A program made the position numbers and the translations under genes. DNA of 64,000 nucleotides, from positions 126,092,714-126,156,713 of the forward strand of contig CM057460.1 of NCBI GenBank assembly GCA_030035585.1. The letters are read 5' to 3'. Shown here piece by piece: positions 1 to 10,176 of this stretch; positions within the stretch are counted from its first letter, which is position 1, and every line of letters starts with the position of its first letter. The notes under the pieces are model-generated. The model saw only the letters and a list, made by a program, of their open reading frames with translations, was not told the DNA's origin and made no database searches. The stretch is from Dugong dugon (taxonomy: Eukaryota > Chordata > Mammalia > Sirenia > Dugongidae).

Positions 1-1080
1 GTTCTAGTTTTTGATCAGTCTTTGTCTTGGGGGAAAAAAATAAATTCTGGGGTGTGCAAGGCATGATTTTCTGTCTCAGCATAATTTCAATACAACAAGC
101 AGCCACAGATGTTTGAAACCCCACCTACCTGCTGGCACATGTTGAGGACAGGAATCTTCCACTTGGGTAAGATGCCTGTACCTTTCACTGAAATCACCCT
201 GAAAAAGAGATCTGTGGTGATAGATGGCACCAGCAAAGAGACATATGTAAAGTGATGACGGAGAGGCATTCCCAATACAGCCAGGAGAATCAAAGGCAGG
301 TTGTCATAGTAACCATCGCTTACATTCTGTCCTTTACATGGATTTTGTTTTTGTGATTATTTCCCTAAGTTATAAGAACATTTTAAACTGAAGCCAAGTA
401 AGTGGTAACAAGATTTCTGAACTTCAACTTATGTAAAAATCTTAACTGTGAAATTGCATCAAACTAGTTTTGCTGTAAAATGAAGATAGCTTGGGGCACT
501 GTGACACTAAAGAAAACATGGCCAGAGTCTTTATTTGTCAAACAGTGTAGAGTTCTGGGTGCATTCCAGTTAACTCATTATATTTACATTGGATTGAAAA
601 ACTTCAGACCCTGCCTAGTCTGCATACATTGTACCTTTGCTTTATTTCACGATCAGTTGGAAGAAAAAAAAAAAACCGGAGGGGGAAGTATATTTTCAAT
701 GTTAACTCCAAGTGGAGTATTCGAAAATTGAGCTTTTATGCTAGTGAAAAATTAAAAGTATGGATAAAAAATTATAGTTATTTAAAAAACAAGTTTGCAA
801 ATAACTACTGGTCCATTCACATAGCTTAAATACTAAACTCACATTAACTGCAGGCAAACTTTATTTTAGGGTGATCCTAAGAAAATTTGCATAACAGGAG
901 AAATTTCTTTGGTGCACAATATCTCTTTTCTGTACTTTTGCTTCACCATTAGCAGTCTCTCCCACCTGCTGCTCAACACATAGTTCCTGTAATCTCTCTC
1001 TCCGATACTTCTGCCTCCCCTGTATCTAACTATGGGCTACTGGGAAGGAAAAAGAAACTTTTTTGTCTTTTTTTAAAAAT
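1..1080. other. Non-repetitive flank, no gene recognised
   Basis: AT-rich sequence with no family I recognise. Short open frames occur on both strands but show no domain. The only coding-like signal is a possible small exon on the minus strand near position 130-198, listed separately. Confidence 0.4.
129..198 (-). other. Weak candidate internal exon
   Basis: Read on the minus strand, a pyrimidine-rich tract ending in TTTTTCAG comes just before position 198. At the other end of the 70-base segment is CAG|GTAGGT, a near-consensus donor whose GT lies at 128-127. The segment is open in a frame that also runs upstream and downstream, and reads roughly VISVKGTGILPKWKIPVLN. I do not recognise the peptide. 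The 70-base length is not a multiple of three, so neighbouring exons would have to be out of phase. It may equally be chance. Confidence 0.12.
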
Positions 1081-1090
1081 CTCTGGTTCA

Positions 1091-1864
1091 CAAACACTTT
1101 GAGGGAGAGTAGCAGGGGCGGGGGCCTGGGTACCATGCTTTCATGGGACATCAAGGTCAATTGGCATAACAAAATTTATTAAGAAAATGTTCTGCATCCT
1201 ATATGGCGTCTGGGGTCTTAAAAGCTAGCAAGCGGCCACCTAAGACGTGTCAATTGGTGCCAACCCACATGGAGAATGAAACAAGGAAAATATTAGTCCA
1301 AGAGGCAGAAGGGCCACATAAACCAGAGACTCCATCTACCTGAGACCAGAAAAACTAGTGGTGCCCAGCTACCACCATTGACTGCCCTGACAGGGAATAC
1401 AACAGAGAGTCCTTGACAGAGCAGGAGAAAAGTGGGGTGCGGAACTCAAATTCTAGTAAAAACTCCAGAGTTAATGGTCTGACTGAGACTGGAGACACCC
1501 CAAAAGACATGGCCCCCAGGCTCTCCGTTAGCCTAGAACTGAAACCATTCCCAAAGCCAACTCTTTAGACACAGATTAGACTGGACTGTAAGACATAAAA
1601 TGATACTCGTTAAGAGAGTGCTGCTTAGCTCGAGTAGATACATGAGACTAAATGGACAGCTCCTGTCTGGAGGCAAGATGAGAAGGCAGAGAGGGACAGG
1701 AGCTGGTTGATGGACACGGGAAATCTGGAGTGGAAAGGAGTCTGCTGTCACATTATAGGGAGAGCAACTAGGGTCACATAACAGTGCGTGTATAAATTTT
1801 TGTATGGAAACTAACTTAAACTGTAAACTTTCACTTAAAGCACAATAAAAAATAGAAAAAAAAG
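1091..1864 (+). mobile_element. 5'-truncated LINE-1, 3' UTR only
   Basis: This 774-base insertion holds only the long L1 3' untranslated region seen repeatedly in this window ('TCTGGGGTCTTAAAAGC', 'ATTAGTCCAAGAGGCAGA', 'AACTAGGGTCACATAACA'). It ends in CACAATAAAAAATAG followed by an A tail. A 10-bp target duplication, CTCTGGTTCA, lies at 1081-1090 and 1865-1874 and fixes both ends. No protein-coding part of L1 is present. Confidence 0.88.
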
Positions 1865-1874
1865 CTCTGGTTCA

Positions 1875-3022
1875 AAAGATTGTTTCTGATTTGTAAGCAT
1901 GTGAAGTAAAGCAAGGGGAAGAAAGAATGTGTCCCCTTCATAAATTCTTATGACATGCTTCTCCTCTTAAGCAAATTTTGCAAAGGATGCCAATCATTTT
2001 TGTAATGAGAGTTTTTTATGGTTTTCTTTTGAAAATCAAACAGTTAAGCAGCGACATCTGGCCTGCAGATTGTTCTGTTAACTCTTGTATGTTCGTGTCA
2101 CATCCAAAGGTGCTATTCCATTGCATCAGTAAAGGCACCTGTGATTCTGTTTTCTTGTGATGTTCTGAATAAACCTACACTCTAATTATGTAGTAGACTT
2201 GTAGACTTGAACTTTGCAAAAGGAAAAACAGAAGAAACCCTATTTTTTATTTTTCCATAAAATAACTCTTCAGGGTTTTTTGTAACCTATATCCCTTTTC
2301 ATTCTGTTTCATTTACTTTTAAAACTTCCACTCTAAGGAAGCCACATGTGAGAGAGAGATTAATTTAAAATATTATTATTAAAATAATGTTATCGAAAAT
2401 GCAGTAAAGCAACTTGACATGAAAAATTTGAAGAAAAAAAACTATTGAGGAAATTATCTTTGGATAAGAGTCTCTCTCCTATGTTCCTGAATAACGGGCA
2501 GTGGATTTTTCTGCTTTTGCAGAGGCTGACCCTGCCCACCTATTTTCCTTTCATGAATCATTATTAGGGTGCAAAAATGTTTTGGGATGGTCCAAAAATA
2601 GATAATGCAGACCAACTTCTGTCCTCAAAGACTGTGCATTATGTAAGAAAACAGCCACCTCTCCTCTACTTTCTATGGCCACACTCCCACTCTACCCCAG
2701 AATTTCATTTCACCCCGTCATCCTCCTTCCTTCCATTAGAGTGAGAAGCGTCTCTCTTCCTTGCCTGAGTAACCTTAGCCTTCCTTGGTGACTGGTTCCA
2801 TCCACTTCCTTTCTCCATCAACTCCCCCCTCTTCGAATCTCTTCCACCCGTCTTGTCCCTTCCTTTCTGACCAAAAAAAAAAAAAACAAAAAAAACAAAA
2901 AAAAAAACCCTGCACACCTCTCTCCTGTTCTGAAAAACTCTTCTTTACATGTGCTATCACCTGAAGAGACTGTTCTGTCAACTTTCTTTCCCTGTCAGTT
3001 GCCCTGAACAAGTACTCTACAG
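1875..3022. other. Non-repetitive stretch, no gene recognised
   Basis: No recognisable gene or repeat family over about 1.1 kb, apart from an A-rich tract near 2873-2907. Short open frames reading through that tract on the minus strand give phenylalanine-rich artefacts and are not genes. Confidence 0.4.
2873..2907. repeat. A-rich simple repeat
   Basis: Runs of A broken by single C residues, about 35 bases. It could be the decayed tail of an old retroposon, but no body is recognisable on its 5' side. Confidence 0.8.
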
Positions 3023-3165
3023 CAGTGCTTCTCAAACTTCATTGTGCATAGGAATCATCTGGGAAATGGTGTCAGAATGTAAGTTCTGATTCAGTAGAGA
3101 GACCTGAGATTCTGCATTTCTAACAAGTGCCCAGGTAATGCCCACTCACTCAGCTGATGCCCACA
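3023..3165 (+). mobile_element. MER5A-like non-autonomous hAT transposon remnant
   Basis: The segment opens with CAGTGCTTCTCAAACTT and contains TCTGATTCAGTAGAGAG and GCATTTCTAACAAGTGCCCAGG. These are the hallmark blocks of MER5A (hAT-Charlie group, non-coding). The far terminal inverted repeat is decayed, so the right end is approximate. Confidence 0.7.
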
Positions 3166-3469
3166 TTACAGGACTCTACAGTCAGTACCTCCACTCCTCA
3201 TTGTCCACTCATCCTTCACCAGTTAATGTGCACTTCCTCTACCTTGCCTAAATGGTTCCTAAATATCACCATTGATCTTCTTATCCTCAAACCCAGTGAC
3301 TTGGTCCTCTGTCCTCATCTTCCTTAATCTGCTCACTGTATTCTTTATCACCGTTGACAACCCACTACCCTTCCTTGAAATGTTCTTCTCTTGGATTTGC
3401 TGCCACTATACTCATTTGACTCTTCTTCCACCTGCAACTCCTGTTTCCTGATGACAGCTTTTTTCACCT

Positions 3470-3677
3470 GTTGTTGTTGTTGTGTGCCGTCAAGTCCATT
3501 CCGACTCATAGCAACCCTGTAGGACAGAGTAGAACTTCCATAGAGTTTCCTAGGCTGACATCTTTAGGGGAGCAGATCATCAGGTCTTTTCTTCCACAGA
3601 GCAGCTGGTGGACTCTAACTGCGGGACGTTCATTTAGCACCAAGCGCTCTACCATTGTGCCACCAGGGCTCCGTTTC
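3470..3677 (-). mobile_element. AfroSINE, long form
   Basis: The minus-strand sequence starts with the tRNA-like GGAGCCCTGGTGGCACAATGG and ends in the RTE-type (AAC)n tail, seen on the plus strand as TTGTTGTTGTTG. The central block around 'AGATGTCAGCCTAGGAAAC' is present, so this is the undeleted form. Target duplications TTTTCACCT lie at 3461-3469 and 3678-3686. Transcription would be by RNA polymerase III from the tRNA-like boxes. The copy is old, with many changes. Confidence 0.88.
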
Positions 3678-3686
3678 TTTTCACCT

Positions 3687-3852
3687 AAAAAAACACAAAC
3701 CCGTTGCCATCGAGTTGATTCCGACTCATAGCTGCCCTGTAGGACAGAGTAGATCTGCCCCATAGGGTTTCCAAGGAGTGGCTGGTGGATTCAAACTGCT
3801 GACCTTTTGGTTAGCAGCCCAGCTCTTAGCCATTGCTCCACCAGGACTCCAA
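3687..3852 (-). mobile_element. AfroSINE, internally deleted form
   Basis: It is inserted directly beside the preceding SINE. The minus strand runs from GGAGTCCTGGTGGAGCAATGG to a tail reading GGCAACGGGTTTGTG then T-rich. The central block of about 50 bases is absent, and the tail is the GGGTTTGG type instead of (AAC)n. Confidence 0.88.
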
Positions 3853-4380
3853 AGGTACTAATTACTGTCCAGGTGATGACCTTCAGGACTCAGTATTTAC
3901 TCCTGAGCTTTTTCTGTCTCTTTCCTTTCCCTCAGGAATTATCTAGTTTTATGGCTTCAATGCACGTTATTCAAATATGTATCTCTAAAGTGACCTATTC
4001 CCCAACTTGCATTCCACTTTCCACCTACCCATTAGAAATCTCCACTTGGACAAGCCACTTACACCTGAATCTTTTGTTTCAAAACCAGACTGGAAACCTA
4101 ACTAATTTCTGTTCCTAATGTCTGTATTTCTAGAAACGGTGTCACTGTTAGGCCAGTCACACAAACTTGCAGCCTTTGTGTAATCCGTGGTTTCTCCTGT
4201 GCCTACACATTCAGTCACTGAAGTCTAAGCCAGAGGGGAGGGGAAGATGAGATCTGACAGTGAGAAAGCTGACAGTGCTATGGGATTTGCTAATCACTTT
4301 TCCACCTATAGCTTAGTGACACTTTTATGTCCTCATGATATTCTAGATGCACCTCAGCAAACTTACTAGTTTAAACTTTT

Positions 4381-4500
4381 GCCTCTTCTTTACTTCCCCC
4401 TTTTTCTCTTTTAATTTTCTTTTGCACCCATATTTCCTGTTTCTCTTTCCCCTCCTTTCTTATCTCCTTTTTCTTTGCTTTTCTCTTCCTCTTTCATTAA
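4381..4500. repeat. Pyrimidine-rich low-complexity tract
   Basis: About 120 bases made almost entirely of C and T on the plus strand. There is no regular unit. Nothing else is recognisable from about 4216 to 4720. Confidence 0.7.
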
Positions 4501-4720
4501 TAATCAAATAAACATTTTTTAAAAGAATCACCTTCCCTTTGCCTCTCTCCATCAGCACTCATTTACTGAACAGTATATATCCAATCCTATCCATCTCTAT
4601 GTCTCACATTATATTCCCTTACTATACTCATTCTTGTCATCCTTCTCAATCTTACAACAGCTCCTGGTGGACAAAGACCATGCCTAGTCTATTCACTATT
4701 GTATTTTGTATCATCCTGGT

Positions 4721-5018
4721 GTTTGACACTGAGATGATTCAGTGGTAGAATTCTTGCCTTCCATGTGGGAAACCGTGGAAGCTTGCATGTTATTATGATG
4801 CTGAACAGGTTTCAGTGGAACTTCTAGACTAAGACAGACTAGGAAGAAAGGTCTGGCAATTTACTTCTGAAAATCAGCCAGTGAAAACACTATGGATCAC
4901 AACAGCCTGATCTGCACCGATCATGGGGATGGCGCAGGACCAAGCAGTGCTTTTTTCTGTTGTGCACGGGGCTGTCGTGAGTCAGGGGCAACTTGACGGC
5001 AGCTAACAACAACAACAG
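4721..5018 (+). mobile_element. tRNA-Gly-headed SINE with RTE-type tail
   Basis: The head ATTCAGTGGTAGAATTCTTGCC matches the A-box half of tRNA-Gly rather than the AfroSINE tRNA. The body contains 'TATTATGATGCTGAACAGG' and 'GACTAAGACAGACTAGGAA'. The last 100 bases ('GCGCAGGACCAAGCAGTG', 'AACTTGACGGCAGCTAACAAC') match the 3' end of the RTE LINE in this window, implying RTE-driven mobilisation. Part of the region just after the tRNA head is missing compared with the copy at 63236-63547. Confidence 0.85.
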
Positions 5019-5037
5019 GTGCTCAGTTTTGCTAATG

Positions 5038-5085
5038 AAGGAAGAAAAGAAGGAAGGAGGGAAGGAGGGGAAGGAAGGAAGGATG
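5038..5085. repeat. (GGAA)n simple repeat
   Basis: An imperfect run of GGAA and GGGA units, about 48 bases. It starts just past the (AAC) tail of the SINE that ends at 5018. Confidence 0.85.
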
Positions 5086-5119
5086 GAGCAGGAGGAGAGC
5101 AGGTAAGTAACGAAGACTC

Positions 5120-5195
5120 AGCAAGGTTAAACAACTTGCTGTAGTCATACAGCTAATTGGTGATAGCATCAGGTTTCTACCCCAGTGTGCCAAAG
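5120..5195 (-). mobile_element. MIR SINE fragment
   Basis: The pattern 'AAGGTTAAACAACTTGC' then 'CATACAGCTAATTGGTG' corresponds to the conserved MIR core read in reverse (consensus AGGTTAAGTAACTTGCC, CACACAGCTAGTAAGTGG). It is short and decayed. Confidence 0.6.
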
Positions 5196-5591
5196 CCTGT
5201 GGTAAGGACACTGTCTTTCTGTGTGTCCAACTTTGCACTAGGTACTGCAGGAGGAGACAAATTTTTACCAGACAAAGCCTGCGCCCTAAAGGAGTATATA
5301 ATTTAATAAGGAGTTAAACACACAACTTTAATATAAAGTAGGATGTAATCATGGTGCACAATCTGTAAAAAGATTTGTTCGGTACCAAACTTCTGGGTAA
5401 AGAATTTTAGGTAGTGATAGATTAAAAGAAATTAGAAAACGGTATTCAGATGGAAGGCTCTCCTCTCCCCTGGAGCCTTGTGGTTGACCTTATTAAGAAC
5501 AAAAGCTGTGAAATCCAAGCAAAGAAGATTCTTCAGACCTGGAGGCCTGGGATAATGAAGACATCAGTATAGCCCTCCAGCCTGAAATCAG

Positions 5592-5772
5592 ATCCAAGCA
5601 CGGTGGATTACCCAATAAGCAAGGTATGCATCGGCTTACTTGTGCTTACTTACTAACCTGTAGTTTACAAATTCAGTAATTTCAAACCCATGTGAAATTG
5701 TGCACTACAGATTAGTAAGTAAACACAAGTAAGCCCGTGCATACCTTGCATACTGATTAATCCACTCCTGGA
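5592..5772. repeat. Long imperfect palindrome, probable MITE
   Basis: The arm at 5592-5664 (containing AAGCAAGGTATGCATCGG and CTTACTTGTGCTTACTTACT) is the reverse complement, with scattered mismatches, of 5701-5772. The middle also pairs (AATTTCA with TGAAATT). The unit would fold into one hairpin almost end to end. There is no reading frame. A palindromic non-autonomous DNA transposon is the likeliest origin; I cannot name the family. Confidence 0.75.
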
Positions 5773-5815
5773 TCCAAGGTACTTGGGAGTAATTCTTAAC
5801 TGCTGGCTGGCAAGG

Positions 5816-5865
5816 GAAGAAACAATCTTATTAAAAGGGGGAAGAAACAATCTTATTAAAAGGGG
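5816..5865. repeat. Perfect 25-bp tandem duplication
   Basis: The 25-base unit beginning GAAGAAACAATCTTATT is present twice, head to tail, without a mismatch (5816-5840 and 5841-5865). Lack of divergence suggests a recent replication-slippage event. The following 340 bases to about 6205 hold nothing I recognise. Confidence 0.95.
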
Positions 5866-6210
5866 CTACCCGACTATTGTCTTTTACAAGTTGGCACAAG
5901 AGAGGAAACTTCTCTAAGGCTTGAGAGAGGCAGAAGCTGAATTCTTTTTTTAAGCCTAGATTAGATAATGTAGGTCTCTCTTGCAATTTTCCATTCTGAA
6001 ATGGTTTCTAACTAAACCATTTGGTCTTCAGAAGAATTGAGCATGACCATCTGGCTGCTTTAGTGGACAGACTATATGCTTAGTGTGCTCAAAATGATGC
6101 AAGGCTAGTGAACTATAATAAAAATAGCAAGGGAGTAATATAATGGGCTTAGTCTGAAGGGCAGCTCTTGGAATGCAATTTTTAAATCTGTACTGTTCTA
6201 TGGTTTTAGA

Positions 6211-6364
6211 GCAGGGATTGTCAAACTACAACCAGTAGGCCAGACCTGGCCCACAGCCTGTCTTTGTACAACCTGTGAGCTATGAATGGTTTTTACATTT
6301 TTAAATGATTGAAACAGTGAACATTACATAAAATGCAAATTTTAGCATCCATAAATAATGGGTT
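6211..6364 (+). mobile_element. hAT-type DNA transposon remnant
   Basis: The blocks 'AGGGATTGTCAAACTACAACC', 'CAGACCTGGCCCACAGCCTG' and 'TGAGCTATGAATGGTTTTTACA' match a common mammalian non-autonomous hAT group (MER58-like in my recollection). It is cut off on the right by the T-rich tail of a minus-strand L1. Confidence 0.6.
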
Positions 6365-6930
6365 TTTTTCAACTTTATTTATTTTGTCCTTATTGTTGAG
6401 AATATACACAGCAAAACATTACACCAGCTCAACAGTTTCTGCGTGTACCATTTAGTGACATTGATTACTTTCTTAGAGTTATGCAACCATTCTCACCCTC
6501 CTTTCCTGAATTGTTCCTCCCCCGTTAGCACAAATACTGCCCTCTATTGTTCCTATCTGATCTTTCCAGTTGCTGTTGTCACTTTGATCCCATATAGCTA
6601 GACCTTAAATGAGCACAATGGTCAAGGCAGACATTCTTTACTAGTTAGTCTAAACTATTGTTTGGTTTTAGTAAGACTTCAGGGGATATTTTTGGTTTAA
6701 GGTTTAAAGATTATCTCAGGGCAGTAGTTTCAGGGGTTCATCCAACCTTCATGGAATTTGAGATTCTGTTCTGCGTTTTCCTGCTTTTCATCAGAATTCC
6801 TCTATGGAGTCTTTGCTCAAGATATTCCGTAATGGTAACCGGGCACCATCGAGTTCTTCTGGTCTCATGGCAAAGAGAGCAGTTGTTCGTGGAGGCAATT
6901 AGCCATACATTCCCTATCCTCCTCCTTTGT
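6365..6930 (-). mobile_element. Older LINE-1 3' UTR, part 1 of 2
   Basis: The L1 tail appears as T-rich sequence at 6365, followed by 3' UTR blocks read in reverse ('GAATATACACAGCAAAACA', 'CACCATCGAGTTCTTCTGG'). The element is broken by a younger L1 (6931-9410) and resumes at 9411. Matching CTCCTCCTTTGT (6919-6930) and CTCCTTCCTTTGT (9411-9423) are probably the duplicated target. Confidence 0.75.
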
Positions 6931-9410
6931 GTGTATATATGTGTGTGGGCTTTAGGTGAAAGTTTACAGGGCCAATTAGTTTCTCATCAAACAGTTAATA
7001 CACCAGTTGTTTTGTGACTGTGGTTGCCCACGATGTGTCAACACTCTCTCCTTCTCCACCACGTGTTCCCTGTTTCCACTTGTCCAGTTTTCCTGTTCGT
7101 TCCTGCCTTCTAATTTTTGCTTTCGGGCTGGTGTGCCCATTGGTCTTGTATACACAATCGCATTATGAAGCACATACCTCACATGTGTTATTGTTGGCCT
7201 TATAGACCTGTCTAATCTTTGGCTAAAAGGTGAACCTCAGGAGTGACTTCAGTACTGAGTTAAAAGAGTTTCTGGGGGCCATACTCTCGGACTGTCAGAC
7301 CAATAAGCCTGGTCTTTTTTTTTTTTTAATTTGAATTTTGGTCTGTATTTTTTTCCTGCTGTGTCCAGGAAGCTCTATTGTGAACCTTGCCAGAGCAGTT
7401 GGTGGTGATAGCTGGGCACCATCTAGTTGTTCTGGGCTCAGTCTGGCGGAGATTTTAGTAATTGTGGTCCATTAATCCTTTGGACTAATCTTTCTCTTAT
7501 GTCTTTGATCTTCTTCATTCTCATTTGCTCCAGCTGGGATGGAACCAGTAGATGTATTTTAGATGGCCAATCACAGGCTTTTAAGACCCCAGACTCTACT
7601 CACCAAAGTCAGATGTAGAACATTTTCTTTACAGACTATGTTACGCCAGTTGAGCTAGATGTCCCGCGAGACCATGGTCCCAAGTCCTCAGCCCAGTATC
7701 TCAGTCCCTCAGAGAGTTTGGATGTATTTATGAAGCTTCTATGACTTCACCCTGGTCAAGCTGGGCTGACTTCCCTAGTATTGTGTATTGTCTTATCCTT
7801 CACCAAAGTTACCACTTACCTACTATCTAGTTAGTGTGTCTTCCTTCCCACCTCTTCCCTCCCTTGTAAACAAAAACATTTTCATGTGTTTTTATAAAAG
7901 TAGTCTCATACAATATTTGTCCTTTTGTGATTAACTTATTTCACTCAGCATAAAGCCCCCCAGATTCATCCATGTTGTGAGATGTTTCACAGATTCGTCA
8001 TTGTTCTTCATTGTTGTGTAGCGTTCCATTGTGTATATGTACCATAATTTGTTCATCTGTTGATGGGGCACTTAGGTTTTCTCAATCTTTTTGCTATTGT
8101 GAATAATGCTGTAGTGAACATGGGTGTGCACATGTCTATTTGTGTGATGGCTTTTATTTCTCTAGGATATATTCCTAGGAGTGGGATTGCTGGATCATAT
8201 GGTATTTCTATTTCTAGCTTTTTAAGAAAAACGCCATATCATTTTCCAAAATGGTTGTACCATTTTGCAATCCCACCAGCAGTGCAAAACAGTTCTAATC
8301 TCCCCACAGCCTCTCCAACATTTGTTATTTTCTGTTTTTTTGATTCGTGCCAGTAATGTCGGGGTGAAATGATATCTCATTGTAGTTTTGATTTGCATGT
8401 CTCTAATTGCTCATGATTGAGAGCTTTTCCTCATGTGTCTTCTTTGGTGAAGTGTCTGTTCATATCCTTTGCCCATTTTTTAATTGGATTATTTGTCTTT
8501 TTATTGTAGAGGTGTTGGATTTTCCTATAGATTTTAGAGATTAGACCTTTGTCAGCTATGTCATAGCATAAAATTTATTCCCAGTCTGTAGGTTCTCTTT
8601 TGGTGAAGCCTTTTGATGAGTCTTTTGCTAAGTGTTTAATTTTTAGAAGATTTTTATATACCTTATCTTCTGGTGTTTGTGTATTGTTAATTATCTTTTG
8701 TATGCTGTTTATTCCTTATATTAGGACCCCTAGTGTTGGCCCTATTTTTTCTTCCATGACCTTTATAATTTGTGGTTTTATGTTTAGGCCTTTAATCCAT
8801 TTTGAATTAGTTTTTGTGTATGGTGTGAGGTATGGGTCCTGTTTCATTATTTTACAGATGAACATCTAGTTTTGCCAGCATCGTTTGTTAAAAAGACTGT
8901 CTTTTCCCCTATTTAATTGACTTTGGACCTTTGTCAGAGATCATGTGGCCATAAGTAGATGGATTTACATCTGGGTTCTTGATTCTGTTTCATTGGTCAG
9001 TGTCACACCAGTACCAGGATATTTTGACTACTGTAGCTGTAGCTGTATACTGTAGCTGGATAGTAGGTTCTGAGATCAGGTAGTTTGAGGCCTCCTACTT
9101 TGTTATTCTTGTTCAATAATGCTTTGCTTATCTGGGACCTCTTTCCTTTCCATATAAAGTTAATCATTACTTTTTCCATCTCTTTAAAGAATATGTTGGT
9201 ATTTCAATTGGTATTGCATTGTATTTGTAGAATTCTTTGTGTAGAATTGACATTTTCACAATGTTGAGTCTACCTATCAATGAGCATGGTGTGTTTTTCC
9301 ATTTATGGTTTCTTGCAGTAGTGTTTTATAGTTTTCTTTGTATAGGCCTTTTACATCCCTGCTTCGATTTATTTCTGAGTATTTTATTTTTTTATCTTCT
9401 ATTCTTGACT
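6931..9410 (-). mobile_element. 5'-truncated LINE-1 (3' UTR and ORF2 C-terminus)
   Basis: About 2.5 kb of minus-strand L1 inserted in another L1's 3' UTR. Positions 6950-7830 are the 3' UTR and 7830-9410 the C-terminal third of ORF2, past the reverse-transcriptase core. The conserved pattern opposite 'TTTGTCAGCTATGTCATAG' and 'TTCACAATGTTGAGTCTACC' identifies ORF2. Multiple stops and small indels destroy the frame. In place of a clean A tail there is a TG/TA-rich tract at 6931-6950. Confidence 0.85.
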
Positions 9411-9647
9411 CTCCTTCCTTTGTTGCTGTAGGTGAATAGAGACCAATTGTCGTGCCTTGGATGGCTTCTTCCAAGCTTTTAAGACCCTAGGTGCTACATA
9501 ATGAGCTAGGATGTAGAACAGAAGCACTAAACGTGTTATTAGGCCAATTAACTGGAATGCCCCATGAAACCATGACCTAAACCTTCAAACCAAGAAACCA
9601 AATCCCATAAGGTGTTTGGTTGTACATAAGTAGCCTCAGCAGCTACT
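9411..9647 (-). mobile_element. Older LINE-1 3' UTR, part 2 of 2
   Basis: This continues the element that starts at 6365: the blocks 'CTTTTAAGACCCTAGGTGC' and 'CATAAGGTGTTTGGTTGTAC' are the next parts of the same 3' UTR. Compare the uninterrupted version at 31970-32150. Confidence 0.75.
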
Positions 9648-10176
9648 CTTTTTTTTTTTTTCATTGTTTAAATATATCTATCACACAACTTTTGCCAATT
9701 CAACCTTTTACAGGTGTACAACTTATTGACAGCAATTAGGATAATTGTGCAACTCTACCTTAATCAGTGCTATGTTTCCATCCTTGTTAATCCCCTCTTT
9801 CCTCTTCCCTTCAGCCCCTGGTTACCACTAATAAACTTTGTTTTCTATACATTTGCCTTTTTATATAAGTGAGGTTATACAATATTTGTCCTTTTGTGAT
9901 TGACTTATTTCGCTCAGCATAATGTCTTCAAGCTCCGTCCATATTGTAGCCTGTATCAAGACTTCATTTCTCCCCCTGTCTGAGTAGTAGTCCATTTATG
10001 TATGTACCACATTTTGTTTATGCATTCTTTTGTTGATGGGCATTTAGGTTGTTTCCACTTTTTGGCCATTGTGAATAGTGCTGCAGTAAACAATGGTGTA
10101 CAGATCTCTGTTTGAGTCTCTGCTTTCAGGTCTTTTGGGTGTATACCTAGGAGTTGAATTACAGGGTCATATGGTA

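Larger units (their letters stand above)
3195..4215 (+). mobile_element. Degraded LINE-2 fragment
   Basis: Several pyrimidine-rich blocks resemble the L2 second reading frame: a region around 3330-3400 with 'CACCGTTGACAACCCACTACCC', and one around 4015-4060 with 'ACCCATTAGAAATCTCCACTTGGA'. Two AfroSINEs (3470-3677 and 3687-3852) interrupt it. No open frame survives. Identification rests on scattered similarity, so limits are approximate. Confidence 0.5.

Noticed and set aside
2705-3035. Minus-strand open frames with runs of phenylalanine
   Set aside because: They only read through the A-rich tract at 2873-2907 and have no domain or conserved context.
4721-4795. Functional tRNA-Gly gene
   Set aside because: The anticodon arm and the T arm do not form a proper cloverleaf, and the sequence continues into a SINE body.
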